Below, piece by piece: positions 9,159-16,228 of a stretch of DNA of 40,306 nt. A program made the position numbers and the translations under genes. The DNA is from Candidatus Polarisedimenticolia bacterium. GTDB lineage: Bacteria; Acidobacteriota; Polarisedimenticolia; Gp22-AA2; AA152. The notes beneath the pieces are model-generated. The model worked only from the letters and a program-made list of their open reading frames with translations. It was not told where the DNA came from and did not search any database. The DNA lies in NCBI GenBank assembly GCA_035764505.1, contig DASTZC010000287.1:1-40306 (forward strand), in the 5' to 3' direction. How positions within the stretch are numbered: position 1 is the first letter of the stretch; each line of letters starts with the position of its first letter.

Positions 9159-11078
9159 TTACTTGGACGCCACGGGCGTCTGGGCGGCGGATTCGTCGAC
9201 CGGCTTCGGGGTCTCGAGCTTGCTGGTCTTCTTGGGCTTGTCCAGCTCGAAGCTCTCGTCCCACTGCGGAGGCTGAGGGGCCTGGCCGGGCGGATTGGGC
9301 CTCACGAAGGTCGGGGTCGCCACGACCAGCAGCTCGCTGCGGTTCTTCTCCAGGTTCTTGCTGCGGAACAGGTAGCCGAGGCCCGGGATGTCGCCGATGA
9401 GCGGAATCTTCTTCTTGACCTGAGCCAGGTCGGAGGAGTACAGCCCGGCGATGGCGAAGCTCTGTCCTTCCTTGAGCTCGATCTCGGTATCGGCGCGCCG
9501 CGTCTTCAGGGCCGGGATGGCGAAGCCGGAGAGGACCACGGCGTTGGCGAAGTCGAGCGAGGAGACCTCGGGAGTGACCCGCATGACAATGGTGTCCTTG
9601 TCGCGCACGGTCGGAGTGAAATCGAGGCTGATGCCGAACTTCTTCCATTCCACGGTGACCGAGGTGAAGCCGGCGCCCGCCTGCGCGACCGGGACCGGGA
9701 TCTCGCCGCCCGCCAGGAAGCTGGCCTTCTGGCCGTCGGCGGTGATCAGGGTCGGCTCGGCCAGGACCTGGGCCAGGCCGCGCTGCTTGAGGGCGGTGAT
9801 GAAGATCTCCCACTTGTCGCGGAAGCTGAAGCCGTAGACGTTGATGGCGTCGTTGAAATTGAAGTTGGGACCGACCGGGGTATTGGCGAAGTTGCCGCTG
9901 GCCGCGGGGCCGCCGAGATTGGTCATTCCCTCGTGGTCGCCGCGCGGGTTGAGCGGATCGAAGCGCACCAGCGAGGCGGACAGATCGGTCAGCGCCTGCT
10001 TGCTGACCTCGGCGAACATGATCTTGAGCATGACCTGCCGCCGGCCCTCGGCCGGGTAGGACATGTTGTTCACGACCTTGCCGGTATAGTCGGTGGCCAG
10101 CTTGACGGCCTTGTCGCCGGTCGCCGGATTGCTCACGGTGCCGTACAGGACGATGGTGTCCTTGGAGGCGCCCACGGCGATGTGCTCGTCGGGAAAGAAC
10201 TCCTGGAGACGGCGGGAGAGCGCCTCGGTGTCCATCTGGACCGTCAGGTTGTAGGTGCGCGAGGCGCCGCCGCGGAACCAGAGCACCAGGCTGGTGGTCC
10301 CGTGCGTCAGGCCGTTGATCAGGATCTGCTGGGGAGAGACGACCACCGCGTCGGCAATCGCCGGATTGGCGACGGAGACGCGCGTGACGGACGATTCCAG
10401 GTCGACGGTCAGCGACTTGCCGCTGGAGACGACCAGCTCGCGCGTGCTCTCGCCTTCGTCAGTCTTCACGGTGCCGGCATTGAGGCTCAGACTGGCGTGC
10501 GTGGGCATGACCGTGGCGCTCTTGGCGACCAGCGGGGTAGCCGGGGCGCTCTGGGCGACCACCGGGGGAGCCGGAGTGCTCTGGGCGACCACCGGGGGAG
10601 CCGGAGTGCTGACGGGGACGGTGACTTCCGGGGCCGTCTCCGCGCTCACCATCAAATCCACCATCAGGTCGTTGCCGTCGAGGCGGACGCGGCGCTCCAC
10701 CGAAGCGGCACCTTCGAAATCGATGCGGGTCGCGGTGCGGCCCTTGCTGCCGTTGGCCGAGCGCACCACGATGCGGCCGACCTCCTTGGTTCCGGGGGTC
10801 ATCGTCGTCTCGGACTGCCGACAATCCACGCCGTCCATGGTCATCGTCCAGCTCCCGGCCTGGATCGAGGAGAGGGAGTAGCCCAGCGGCTGGGTACCAT
10901 GGAAGGTCACGCGCGTGCCTCCCGTGGGCGCCGGCTGGGTCTCGACCGAGCGCAGCTCCACGACGGGAGAAGGGGTTTCCTGGGAGCGGGCCGAGAGACT
11001 GGTCGCCGCCAGGATGAGGCTCAGGGCGAACAGGGTCAGCTTCCGGGTCACGTGCTGGGGGGATCGTCGGCTGTTCAT
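9159..11078 (-). CDS. cpaC: Tad outer-membrane secretin CpaC/RcpA
   Basis: A 639-residue exported protein. The signal peptide is residues about 1-31, with a hydrophobic FALSLILAATSLS core. An AMIN-like beta domain follows (about 38-140), then a Pro/Ala repeat linker (about 155-190), the pilus-type secretin N-domain (ELVVSSGKSLTVDLESSVTR), a BON-like domain (about 285-345) and the C-terminal secretin domain with VLAEPTLITADGQKASFLAGG, LKEGQSFAIAGL and LIGDIPGLGYLF. It forms the outer-membrane pore for the Flp pilus. The N-terminal AMIN-like domain, which in other secretins binds peptidoglycan, and the repeat linker make it longer than typical CpaC. It starts 2 bases after cpaB. Confidence 0.93.
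   Translation of the reverse strand: MNSRRSPQHVTRKLTLFALSLILAATSLSARSQETPSPVVELRSVETQPAPTGGTRVTFHGTQPLGYSLSSIQAGSWTMTMDGVDCRQSETTMTPGTKEVGRIVVRSANGSKGRTATRIDFEGAASVERRVRLDGNDLMVDLMVSAETAPEVTVPVSTPAPPVVAQSTPAPPVVAQSAPATPLVAKSATVMPTHASLSLNAGTVKTDEGESTRELVVSSGKSLTVDLESSVTRVSVANPAIADAVVVSPQQILINGLTHGTTSLVLWFRGGASRTYNLTVQMDTEALSRRLQEFFPDEHIAVGASKDTIVLYGTVSNPATGDKAVKLATDYTGKVVNNMSYPAEGRRQVMLKIMFAEVSKQALTDLSASLVRFDPLNPRGDHEGMTNLGGPAASGNFANTPVGPNFNFNDAINVYGFSFRDKWEIFITALKQRGLAQVLAEPTLITADGQKASFLAGGEIPVPVAQAGAGFTSVTVEWKKFGISLDFTPTVRDKDTIVMRVTPEVSSLDFANAVVLSGFAIPALKTRRADTEIELKEGQSFAIAGLYSSDLAQVKKKIPLIGDIPGLGYLFRSKNLEKNRSELLVVATPTFVRPNPPGQAPQPPQWDESFELDKPKKTSKLETPKPVDESAAQTPVASK
10518..10607 (-). repeat. 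three in-frame 30-bp tandem units in cpaC
   Basis: Units at 10518-10547, 10548-10577 and 10578-10607. The last two are identical and the first is diverged. Each encodes ten residues of the type TPAPPVVAQS, so copy-number change keeps the frame and only alters linker length between the AMIN-like and secretin domains. Confidence 0.9.
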
Positions 11079-11080
11079 GG

Positions 11081-11908
11081 TTAGAAATTCTCCGTTGTAC
11101 GCTTATTTCCGCGGATTACTTCCACGGTGTCCGCGGGTTTGGGGGCGGGGTGGGCGCGGGGCGCGGCGGCCGGGGCCGCCTTGGGGGTGCCTCCGACCAT
11201 CGGTCCGAGCAGGGCGCCGTTGGTGGTCACGGGATCCATGTCGAGGCTGTTGCGCAGCGCCAGCTGCAGATCGCCCTCGTGGCTGGCCAGCGTCAGCTTC
11301 TCGGACTCTTCCGGAGTCACCAGCAGGGTGATGACGTTGACGGTCTCCGGTTTGCCTTCCTCGTCCTGCTCGATCTTCTGGCCGGCGGCCAGCACTTCGA
11401 CGTTCTGCAGGATCATCTTGCTGGCGCTTTTCGCCTTCTCACCGCCGGGGTTGACGCTGACGACGACGTCGACCCGCGTGCGAGGCAGGACGAAGCCGGC
11501 CACGCCGATGATCTCGTTGACCCGCACGCTGACCGCTCGCTTTCCCTTGGGAATCACGCTGGCCAGTCCGCCGCCGGCGTCTTTCGGCGCGAGCCGGGCC
11601 TCGAGGATCGGCTCGCCCGGGACGACGCCATCCATGATGGCGCGGCCCATGACCGCCTGGGGATCGGAGAAGGAGCCTTCGGGCCTCACCGAGGAGGCCC
11701 ATTCCACGCTCTTCACGTGCTCCGGCTGCAGCACCGTGCCGTAGGGGAGCTTGGTGGTGGCCACCACCAGCGGGAAAGTGGGGGCCGCCTGGTTGGTGGG
11801 CGTGGCTGAGGCCTGCCGCTCCTTGAGCATCCTGTAGGTGAGGATGCTGGCGGCGCCGCCCGAGCCGATGGCCAGGATCAAGATGCCGATCACGAGAATC
11901 CTTCTCAC
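11081..11908 (-). CDS. cpaB: Tad pilus assembly protein CpaB/RcpC
   Basis: A 275-residue protein with an N-terminal membrane anchor (RILVIGILILAIGSGGAASIL) and a periplasmic SAF domain (about 48-115: LVVATTKLPYGTVLQPEHV, GVVPGEPILEARL), then the CpaB C-terminal region RAVSVRVNEIIGVAGFVLPRTRVDV. In known Tad systems RcpC/CpaB associates with the secretin and may bind the cell wall. The C-terminal tail (about 240-265) is rich in Pro and Ala and probably disordered. It is 2 bases from cpaC and 55 bases after tadE. ATG 11908 follows a purine-rich ribosome site (GAGGAAG). Confidence 0.92.
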   Translation of the reverse strand: MRRILVIGILILAIGSGGAASILTYRMLKERQASATPTNQAAPTFPLVVATTKLPYGTVLQPEHVKSVEWASSVRPEGSFSDPQAVMGRAIMDGVVPGEPILEARLAPKDAGGGLASVIPKGKRAVSVRVNEIIGVAGFVLPRTRVDVVVSVNPGGEKAKSASKMILQNVEVLAAGQKIEQDEEGKPETVNVITLLVTPEESEKLTLASHEGDLQLALRNSLDMDPVTTNGALLGPMVGGTPKAAPAAAPRAHPAPKPADTVEVIRGNKRTTENF

Positions 11909-11963
11909 GTTCTTCCTCCTTAAACGCTCGGTCCCTTGCGGGTTCCGGCAGCGGTCCGTTCCG

Positions 11964-12389
11964 TTACTCGTTGCGCATCACGCTCTGCGCGGTGATGTTG
12001 ATGTCGGCGCCGGCGGTCGCGCCGGTGTTGATCATGCGAATCACAGGTCCCACGTACATGAAGGAATAGGGGACGGTCACGGTGATGGACACCTGGGTCC
12101 CGGTGCCGCCGTCCACGCCGGCGCCGCCGATGACGACGGAGGCGTTGTTCTTCACGTTGGCGGTGCTCAGGTAGCTGTTGACGCGCGCGACCACCGCGGC
12201 GTCATTGGTGAAGCCGGTGGGCAGCGCGGCCAGGCGCGCACCCTCGCGGGCGGCGTTGGCGAGAACCTGATAGAGGTTCCAGGCCCGGCCGAACTCGCAG
12301 ATGCCGACCACCATGAGCAGCAGCAGCACCACGACGAGCGCGAACTCCACCAGGTTCTGTCCAGAGCGATCGGATCGGAATCGATGCAT
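11964..12389 (-). CDS. tadE: TadE-type pseudopilin
   Basis: A 141-residue protein with a short basic leader (MHRFRSDRSG) cut after Gly10, then QNLVEFALVVVLLLLMVVG with Glu at +5, the prepilin peptidase site and helix of TadE minor pilins. The continuation EFGRAWNLYQVLANAAREGARLAA is a TadE signature. The C-terminal half is a Gly/Ala-rich, beta-like outer part with no cysteines. The ATG at 12389 lies 2 bases from the stop of the peptidase gene; the frame is open further upstream only because it shadows that gene. A minor pilin of the Flp pilus. Confidence 0.9.
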   Translation of the reverse strand: MHRFRSDRSGQNLVEFALVVVLLLLMVVGICEFGRAWNLYQVLANAAREGARLAALPTGFTNDAAVVARVNSYLSTANVKNNASVVIGGAGVDGGTGTQVSITVTVPYSFMYVGPVIRMINTGATAGADINITAQSVMRNE

Positions 12390-12391
12390 CT

Positions 12392-12919
12392 TCAGCTCCA
12401 CCGGCTCAGCAGCACCACGAGGGTGCCCGCCGCCACCGGAACGGCGTAGGGAATCTTCAAGGTGCCGGGATTCCCGAGGTTGAGTACAGGAGAAGGCCGC
12501 AGCCCTCCCGTGAACCAGAAGGCGAACAGCTGCGCGATCCCTTTCAGCGTGGACAGAAGCCGACCGTTGGCCAACGCGACCCCGAGGGCCAGAACGCCCC
12601 CGGCCAAAGCGCCGACCAGGGCGACGGCAAACAGGTCCCGCGGGCCCAGGATCGAGCCGAGGCAGGCCAGCAGCTTCACGTCGCCGGCACCCATGCCGCC
12701 GAGCGCGAAGAAGGGGAGGAAGATCGCCAGTCCGAGCAGCGCTCCGGCGAGGCTCCACCCGAGGGCGGCCCAGCCGCCGCGCAGGGTATTGAGGAAACAG
12801 CCGGCCGCGAGGCCGGCAAGGACCAGCTGGTTGGAGATGCGACGGGAGCGCAGGTCGGTGAAGCAGGCGATTCCCGCGACGATGATGGCGGCCAGATAGA
12901 TGATGAGTGTAAGTTTCAC
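12392..12919 (-). CDS. cpaA: Tad prepilin peptidase (CpaA/TadV type)
   Basis: A 175-residue polytopic membrane protein of the A24 aspartic peptidase family. The two catalytic aspartates lie in FTDLRSRRISN (Asp22) and GMGAGDVKLL (Asp80). It lacks the N-terminal methylase domain of PilD, as usual for the short CpaA/TadV type. It cleaves Flp and TadE leaders at the G|xxxxE site on the cytoplasmic side of the membrane. It begins 21 bases after flp (12941) and is followed 2 bases later by tadE. Confidence 0.93.
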   Translation of the reverse strand: MKLTLIIYLAAIIVAGIACFTDLRSRRISNQLVLAGLAAGCFLNTLRGGWAALGWSLAGALLGLAIFLPFFALGGMGAGDVKLLACLGSILGPRDLFAVALVGALAGGVLALGVALANGRLLSTLKGIAQLFAFWFTGGLRPSPVLNLGNPGTLKIPYAVPVAAGTLVVLLSRWS

Positions 12920-12940
12920 GACCGTCGTCTCCCGTGCTTC

Positions 12941-13132
12941 CTAAGAAAGCGCCGCAAAAGCGGTTGTTATGTTTCCCCACAAGCTTGCCAGGCCGTTTCC
13001 GACCGTCACGAGGGCCACGATGACGACGACGGCGATCAATGCGGCCAGCATCCCGTACTCGGCCAGGTCCTGACCCTCAGTCCTCGCGAGAAGGTCGCCC
13101 GGGAACAGCCTTGAAATCCGTTGCCGGAACAT
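12941..13132 (-). CDS. flp: Flp-type pilin, second copy in the operon
   Basis: A 63-residue Flp/Fap pilin. The leader is 20 residues (longer than usual), the cleavage site is G|QDLAEYG with Glu at +5 and Tyr at +6, and the helix is AALIAVVVIVALVTVG. The mature chain, about 43 residues, ends TAFAALS. It has GGAGG seven bases before the ATG. It is separated from the first flp gene by a 118-base gap holding a strong hairpin, and lies 21 bases before the peptidase gene, so it is probably expressed with the assembly genes at a lower level than the first copy. Confidence 0.93.
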   Translation of the reverse strand: MFRQRISRLFPGDLLARTEGQDLAEYGMLAALIAVVVIVALVTVGNGLASLWGNITTAFAALS

Positions 13133-13160
13133 CGCGTCGCCTCCATCCGCCCAAAGTCAT

Positions 13161-13178
13161 CGCCGGATTCTTCCGGCG
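13161..13178 (-). other. small hairpin ahead of the second flp gene
   Basis: CGCCGGA, a 4-base loop and TCCGGCG form a perfect 7-bp stem between the flp terminator-like hairpin and the ribosome site of the second flp gene. It could affect transcript stability or translation; it has no T tract on the minus strand. Confidence 0.45.
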
Positions 13179-13190
13179 TTTCGTTCCTCG

Positions 13191-13224
13191 AAAAGTGGGA
13201 GGGGGCTCGCTCGAGCCCCCTCCC
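13191..13224 (-). terminator. terminator-like or attenuator hairpin after the first flp gene
   Basis: A perfect inverted repeat, 12 bp stem with a 4-base loop (13197-13224), starts 27 bases after the stop of the first flp gene. On the minus strand it is followed after AC by TTTT. As the rest of the pilus operon has no clear promoter of its own, it is best read as a partial terminator or 3' stabiliser that raises pilin over assembly proteins. Confidence 0.75.
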
Positions 13225-13250
13225 GGAGCTCAGCATTCCCGTTTCGATTT

Positions 13251-13418
13251 CTAGGGGTTCAGGGCCTTCGCGATGTTGTTGAACACCGTCTGAATCTGGC
13301 CGCCCAGGGCCGTCACCGCCGCGATCACGACGAGCGCGATCAGCGCGATGAGCAGTGCGTACTCGGCCAGATCCTGGCCCTCTTCGCTTCTCCACAGACG
13401 GGTCATCAAAGCCTTCAT
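13251..13418 (-). CDS. flp: Flp-type major pilin, first gene of the Tad operon
   Basis: A 55-residue pilin: leader MKALMTRLWRSEEG, cut site G|QDLAEYA with Glu at +5 and Tyr at +6, helix LLIALIALVVIAAVTALGG and a short tail ending NIAKALNP. The mature form is about 41 residues, normal for Flp. The ATG at 13418 has a strong GGAGGAGG ribosome site and lies about 40 bases from the expected start of the sigma54 promoter. Being first, with its own hairpin behind it and the best ribosome site, it is likely the major pilin. Confidence 0.95.
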   Translation of the reverse strand: MKALMTRLWRSEEGQDLAEYALLIALIALVVIAAVTALGGQIQTVFNNIAKALNP

Positions 13419-13466
13419 GGTTCCTCCTCCTAAAAGTGATGTTTGGAAAACCCGTTGCGCGGGATA

Positions 13467-13483
13467 TGGCAAGCGGCGTGCCA
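13467..13483 (-). promoter_or_regulatory. sigma54 promoter of the Tad operon
   Basis: On the minus strand the sequence reads TGGCACG, four bases, TTGC: a perfect core of the -24/-12 consensus, with GG and GC ten bases apart. Transcription should start near 13457, about 40 bases before the flp ATG. A sigma54 activator gene lies 1.5 kb away. Confidence 0.88.
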
Positions 13484-13572
13484 TGCGGCGTGCAATGCGG
13501 CAAAGGGCTTGCGACGCAAGGGTTTCCACGGATTTGCAGGGAGGAGAGACCGGCAGTGCGAGGGGTTTGTGT

Positions 13573-13651
13573 GTGCAACTTGCACGCGAGTCTGCAAAGT
13601 CGTGCAGAGTCGGCCGCGGCGCGGAGGCGGTGAGCGTGCAAGCGGTTGCAC
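13573..13651. promoter_or_regulatory. cluster of three TGCA-centred palindromes, likely enhancer sites
   Basis: GTGCAA-C-TTGCAC at 13573-13585, TCTGCA-N6-TGCAGA at 13591-13608 and GTGCAA-N4-TTGCAC at 13636-13651. Centres are about 20 and 44 bases apart, near two and four helix turns. They lie about 90-170 bases upstream of the minus sigma54 promoter and 120-200 upstream of the plus one, the usual place for enhancers bound by sigma54 activators. A weaker site is at 13663-13672. Confidence 0.65.
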
Positions 13652-13769
13652 ACCGACGGAAGGTTTGCAGACACGCTCGCAGGGCGGAACACTCCTTTTC
13701 GTGGGAACGAATGCCGGCAAAGGCCCGCCACCCAAGGAGAAGATGGCGCGCGTGGCGGCTGCCGTCTTT

Positions 13770-13785
13770 TGGCACGGAGATGGCA
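13770..13785 (+). promoter_or_regulatory. sigma54-like promoter of the GAF gene
   Basis: TGGCACGGAGATGGCA keeps GG and GC ten bases apart and differs from TGGCACG-N4-TTGCA by one base in the -12 block. A start near 13797 would give a roughly 100-base leader containing the 23-base repeats. Confidence 0.55.
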
Positions 13786-13790
13786 ATAGG

Positions 13791-13859
13791 CACCGCCGTG
13801 CCGGTCAATAAGACACCGCCGTGCCGGTCAATAGGACACCGGCGTGCCGGGCCAATGGA
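13791..13859 (+). repeat. three tandem 23-bp units upstream of the GAF gene
   Basis: Units at 13791-13813, 13814-13836 and 13837-13859 with the theme CACCGCCGTGCCGGTCAATA. The first two differ at one position; the third is more diverged. They fall in the predicted leader of the GAF gene. Confidence 0.85.
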
Positions 13860-13897
13860 CATCCGAGCCGGATCAAATACCGGACAGGAGCACGAAG

Positions 13898-14941
13898 ATG
13901 ATTCAAAAACAGAAGGGGACGAAGGGGACGGCGCAGGGGGTCTCCCTGGCTGCCGAGATGGAGCAGCGCTACGGCGTGCGCCGCCCGCCCGAGATTTGCG
14001 CCGAGATGGGCCGGCGTCGCTGGCGCGAGCTGAACCGCCTGCTGCATGCCTGCATGGTGCTGCACGGCGCCGGCCGCGATCGGCGCCCGCTGCAGAGGGT
14101 TCTGCATACCGCCGCCGGACTGGTGGGAGCGAGCCGCGGGGTGTTCTACCTCAAGAGCGACGCCGAGATGACGCTCGAAGCGGCGGCTTCGCAGGGCTTC
14201 ACGGGAGGGATCCCCGAGGGGCTGCGCGGTGGAGGCGAGATCTCGCCGGCCGCCATGCGGGCCGGCAAGCCGCTGCTGGTCGCAGGTCCCGAGGAAGTGC
14301 GCCTGCAGTCCGAGCTTGCCATGCTGGGCGAGCCGGCAGCCGTCAGCTTCCCGATCCAGATGGAAGGGCAACCCTGGGGCGCCATTCTCCTGGGCCGGGA
14401 GAGCCGCTTCGAGGAAGACGAGGCCATCCTGCTGTGGATGTATGCCCTGGTGGTGGAGGACGCGCTTCCGAGCCTGTCGCGCGGCGAGCGCGCTCTGCGA
14501 GTGGAACCCGACTCCACCCCGGGCGGCCTGGTGTCGCCGGAAGCTTTCCGCTCGCTCGTGGACGCCGAGCTGCAGCGGCTGCCTTCGGGAGCTCGCGCCT
14601 GCACGCTTCTGAAAATCGCCTTCCGCCCGCAGGAGGGCATTGCCCGCCGCGGGGACGAGCTGCGCAGTGCCCGCAGCCTGCGGGTGCTGCGCTCCGTGCT
14701 GCGCCCCGTCGACCGCGTGGCTCCCAGCCAGGCGGGAGATCTCTTCGTCCTGCTGCCGGAGACGGGCGGAACGGAAGGAGAGCAGGTCGGGCAGAAGATC
14801 CGCCGGGCCCTGATCCAGTCCCGCGTGCTGGGCGACGAATCCGAGGTGATCCGGGCGCTGACGGTCCGGCGGGCGAGCTGCCCGGAGCATGGGCATCGGA
14901 GCGCCGCGCTCTTCCAGGCGCTCGAAGCGATCGCCGGCTGA
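13898..14941 (+). CDS. GAF-domain signalling protein with a possible degenerate GGDEF-like C-terminus
   Basis: A 347-residue soluble protein. Residues about 50-195 look like a GAF domain (LQRVLHTAAGLVGASRGVFY, then AVSFPIQMEGQPWGAILLGR). The C-terminal 120 residues (from VSPEAFRSLVDAELQRL) resemble the fold order of a GGDEF domain (LLKIAF, RVLRSVLR, DLFVLLPET) but carry no GG(D/E)EF motif, so cyclic-di-GMP synthesis is not expected. ATG 13898 has AGGAG seven bases upstream. The gene faces the Tad operon across a shared sigma54 control region and abuts, tail to tail, the sigma54 activator gene that lacks its own sensor domain. I infer it senses a signal for that activator; this is not shown by the sequence. 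Confidence 0.6.
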   Translation: MIQKQKGTKGTAQGVSLAAEMEQRYGVRRPPEICAEMGRRRWRELNRLLHACMVLHGAGRDRRPLQRVLHTAAGLVGASRGVFYLKSDAEMTLEAAASQGFTGGIPEGLRGGGEISPAAMRAGKPLLVAGPEEVRLQSELAMLGEPAAVSFPIQMEGQPWGAILLGRESRFEEDEAILLWMYALVVEDALPSLSRGERALRVEPDSTPGGLVSPEAFRSLVDAELQRLPSGARACTLLKIAFRPQEGIARRGDELRSARSLRVLRSVLRPVDRVAPSQAGDLFVLLPETGGTEGEQVGQKIRRALIQSRVLGDESEVIRALTVRRASCPEHGHRSAALFQALEAIAG

Positions 14942-14942
14942 C

Positions 14943-16073
14943 TCAGGGCTCCACGGGATCCTCTTGCGGATCGGAGGTCGAGCGCCGGGTCAGCGTGTAG
15001 TCCTTGATCTTGTAGAGCAGGGAGCGATAGCTCATCTCGAGCTCACGGGCGGCGCGGCGGCGGTTCCAGTCATGCCGCTCCAGGGACTGGAGGATGGCGG
15101 CGCGCTCCGCCTGCTCCACCGCGTGGCGCGCGACCTCGCGCAAGGACCGGGGGGACGGCAGCGCCGGCTGCGCCGCGGACGCCGGCTCCGGAGCTCCCGC
15201 GGCCATGCCGCATGGCACGTCCTCGAGGCTCGCATCCAGCTCGGCGTCTCCCCCGAGCAGGATCATGCGCTTGATGGCGTTCTCCAGCTCGCGGATATTG
15301 CCGGGCCAGGCGGAGGCGCCGAGCAGCGTGAAGAAGTCGCGGCCGGGATCGGCAAGCTCCGGACGGTTGTACTGGGTCGCGTAGCGCCGCAGGAAGTGCA
15401 GCGCCAGCGATTCGAGGTCCTCGCGCCGCTCGCGCAGCGGCGGAACGCGCAGGGAGACCACGCCGAGCCGGTAATAGAGGTCCTGTCGGAAGGTTCCCGC
15501 CTTGATGTCGCGCGTCAGATCGCGGTTGGTGGCGGCCAGCACCCGCACGTCGACCTCCACCACCTGGCGCCCGCCCACCCGGTACAGCTTTCTCTCCTGC
15601 AGGACGTGCAGCAGCTTGGCCTGCAGGCGCGGCGGAATCTCGCCGATCTCGTCCAGGAAGAGCGTTCCTCCCGAGGCGGCTTCGAACTGCCCCATGCGGT
15701 TCTCGACGGCGCCGGTGTAGGCCCCGCGCATGTGGCCGAACAGCTCGGATTCGAGCAGCCCTTCGGACAGCGAAGCGCAGTTGAGATGGACGAAAGGACG
15801 ATCACGGCGTGTGGAGTTGTGGTGGATCAAACGGGCCAGCAGGTCTTTGCCGACTCCCGTCTCACCCAGGATCAGGACGGTCTCCTGGGACGGCGCCACC
15901 CGCAGGGCCTTCTGCTCGACGCTCTGCATGGCGGCGCTGCCGCTGGGAACGTACTGCCAGTCCCCGGAGGCGTCGCGCCACAGCGAAGCCTGCCGCGGCG
16001 GACGCGCGGGGTTCTCCTTGCTTTTCTCGAGCTGGGAATGCCCCTGCGCGAACGCTGAATCTGCCGAGTTCAT
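14943..16073 (-). CDS. sigma54-dependent transcription activator without receiver domain
   Basis: A 376-residue bacterial enhancer-binding protein. After a short 45-residue N-terminus comes the AAA+ domain: Walker A GETGVGKD at 70-77, the sigma54-contact loop GAYTGA at 117-122 (Tyr in place of the usual Phe, which is tolerated), Walker [12 protein letters not shown] at 135-145 and [12 protein letters not shown] later. A Fis-type helix-turn-helix closes it (about 326-361, [20 protein letters not shown]). There is no receiver, GAF or PAS domain, so it should act constitutively or through a partner, as in PspF or HrpR/S. The ATG at 16073 has AAGGA nine bases upstream; the longer in-frame extension is not supported. 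It is the obvious regulator of the neighbouring sigma54 Tad promoter. Confidence 0.92.
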   Translation of the reverse strand: MNSADSAFAQGHSQLEKSKENPARPPRQASLWRDASGDWQYVPSGSAAMQSVEQKALRVAPSQETVLILGETGVGKDLLARLIHHNSTRRDRPFVHLNCASLSEGLLESELFGHMRGAYTGAVENRMGQFEAASGGTLFLDEIGEIPPRLQAKLLHVLQERKLYRVGGRQVVEVDVRVLAATNRDLTRDIKAGTFRQDLYYRLGVVSLRVPPLRERREDLESLALHFLRRYATQYNRPELADPGRDFFTLLGASAWPGNIRELENAIKRMILLGGDAELDASLEDVPCGMAAGAPEPASAAQPALPSPRSLREVARHAVEQAERAAILQSLERHDWNRRRAARELEMSYRSLLYKIKDYTLTRRSTSDPQEDPVEP

Positions 16074-16228
16074 CCTCCACGGTCCTTGCGCAAATGGGCG
16101 ATACGACGAGCTACCGGAAGTATGGTGCGGCCGGCTGCGAAGACAATAGAAAAGATCGTACTCGGCGGTGCGAAACAATTGACGGAGGAAGGCTTTCGGG
16201 GACGGGTTCCGGACGGGCGGGAAGCGGC

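Larger units (their letters stand above)
13419..13897. other. 479-base divergent control region between the Tad operon and the GAF gene
   Basis: It holds no gene. From left to right: the leader of flp, a minus-strand sigma54 promoter, scattered TTGCA/TGCAA half sites, three palindromes, a plus-strand sigma54-like promoter and three 23-base tandem repeats in the leader of the GAF gene. Open frames across it have no family similarity I recognise and lack ribosome sites. Confidence 0.8.

Noticed and set aside
13791-13859. 23-bp tandem units as a CRISPR array
   Set aside because: Units are directly adjacent with no spacers, and no cas gene is nearby.
13419-13862. Frames crossing the control region as genes
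   Set aside because: They lack ribosome sites and similarity, and cover palindromes and promoters that explain the region better.
15211-15227. TGGCACG inside the activator gene as a sigma54 promoter
   Set aside because: No TTGC or GC at the right distance downstream.
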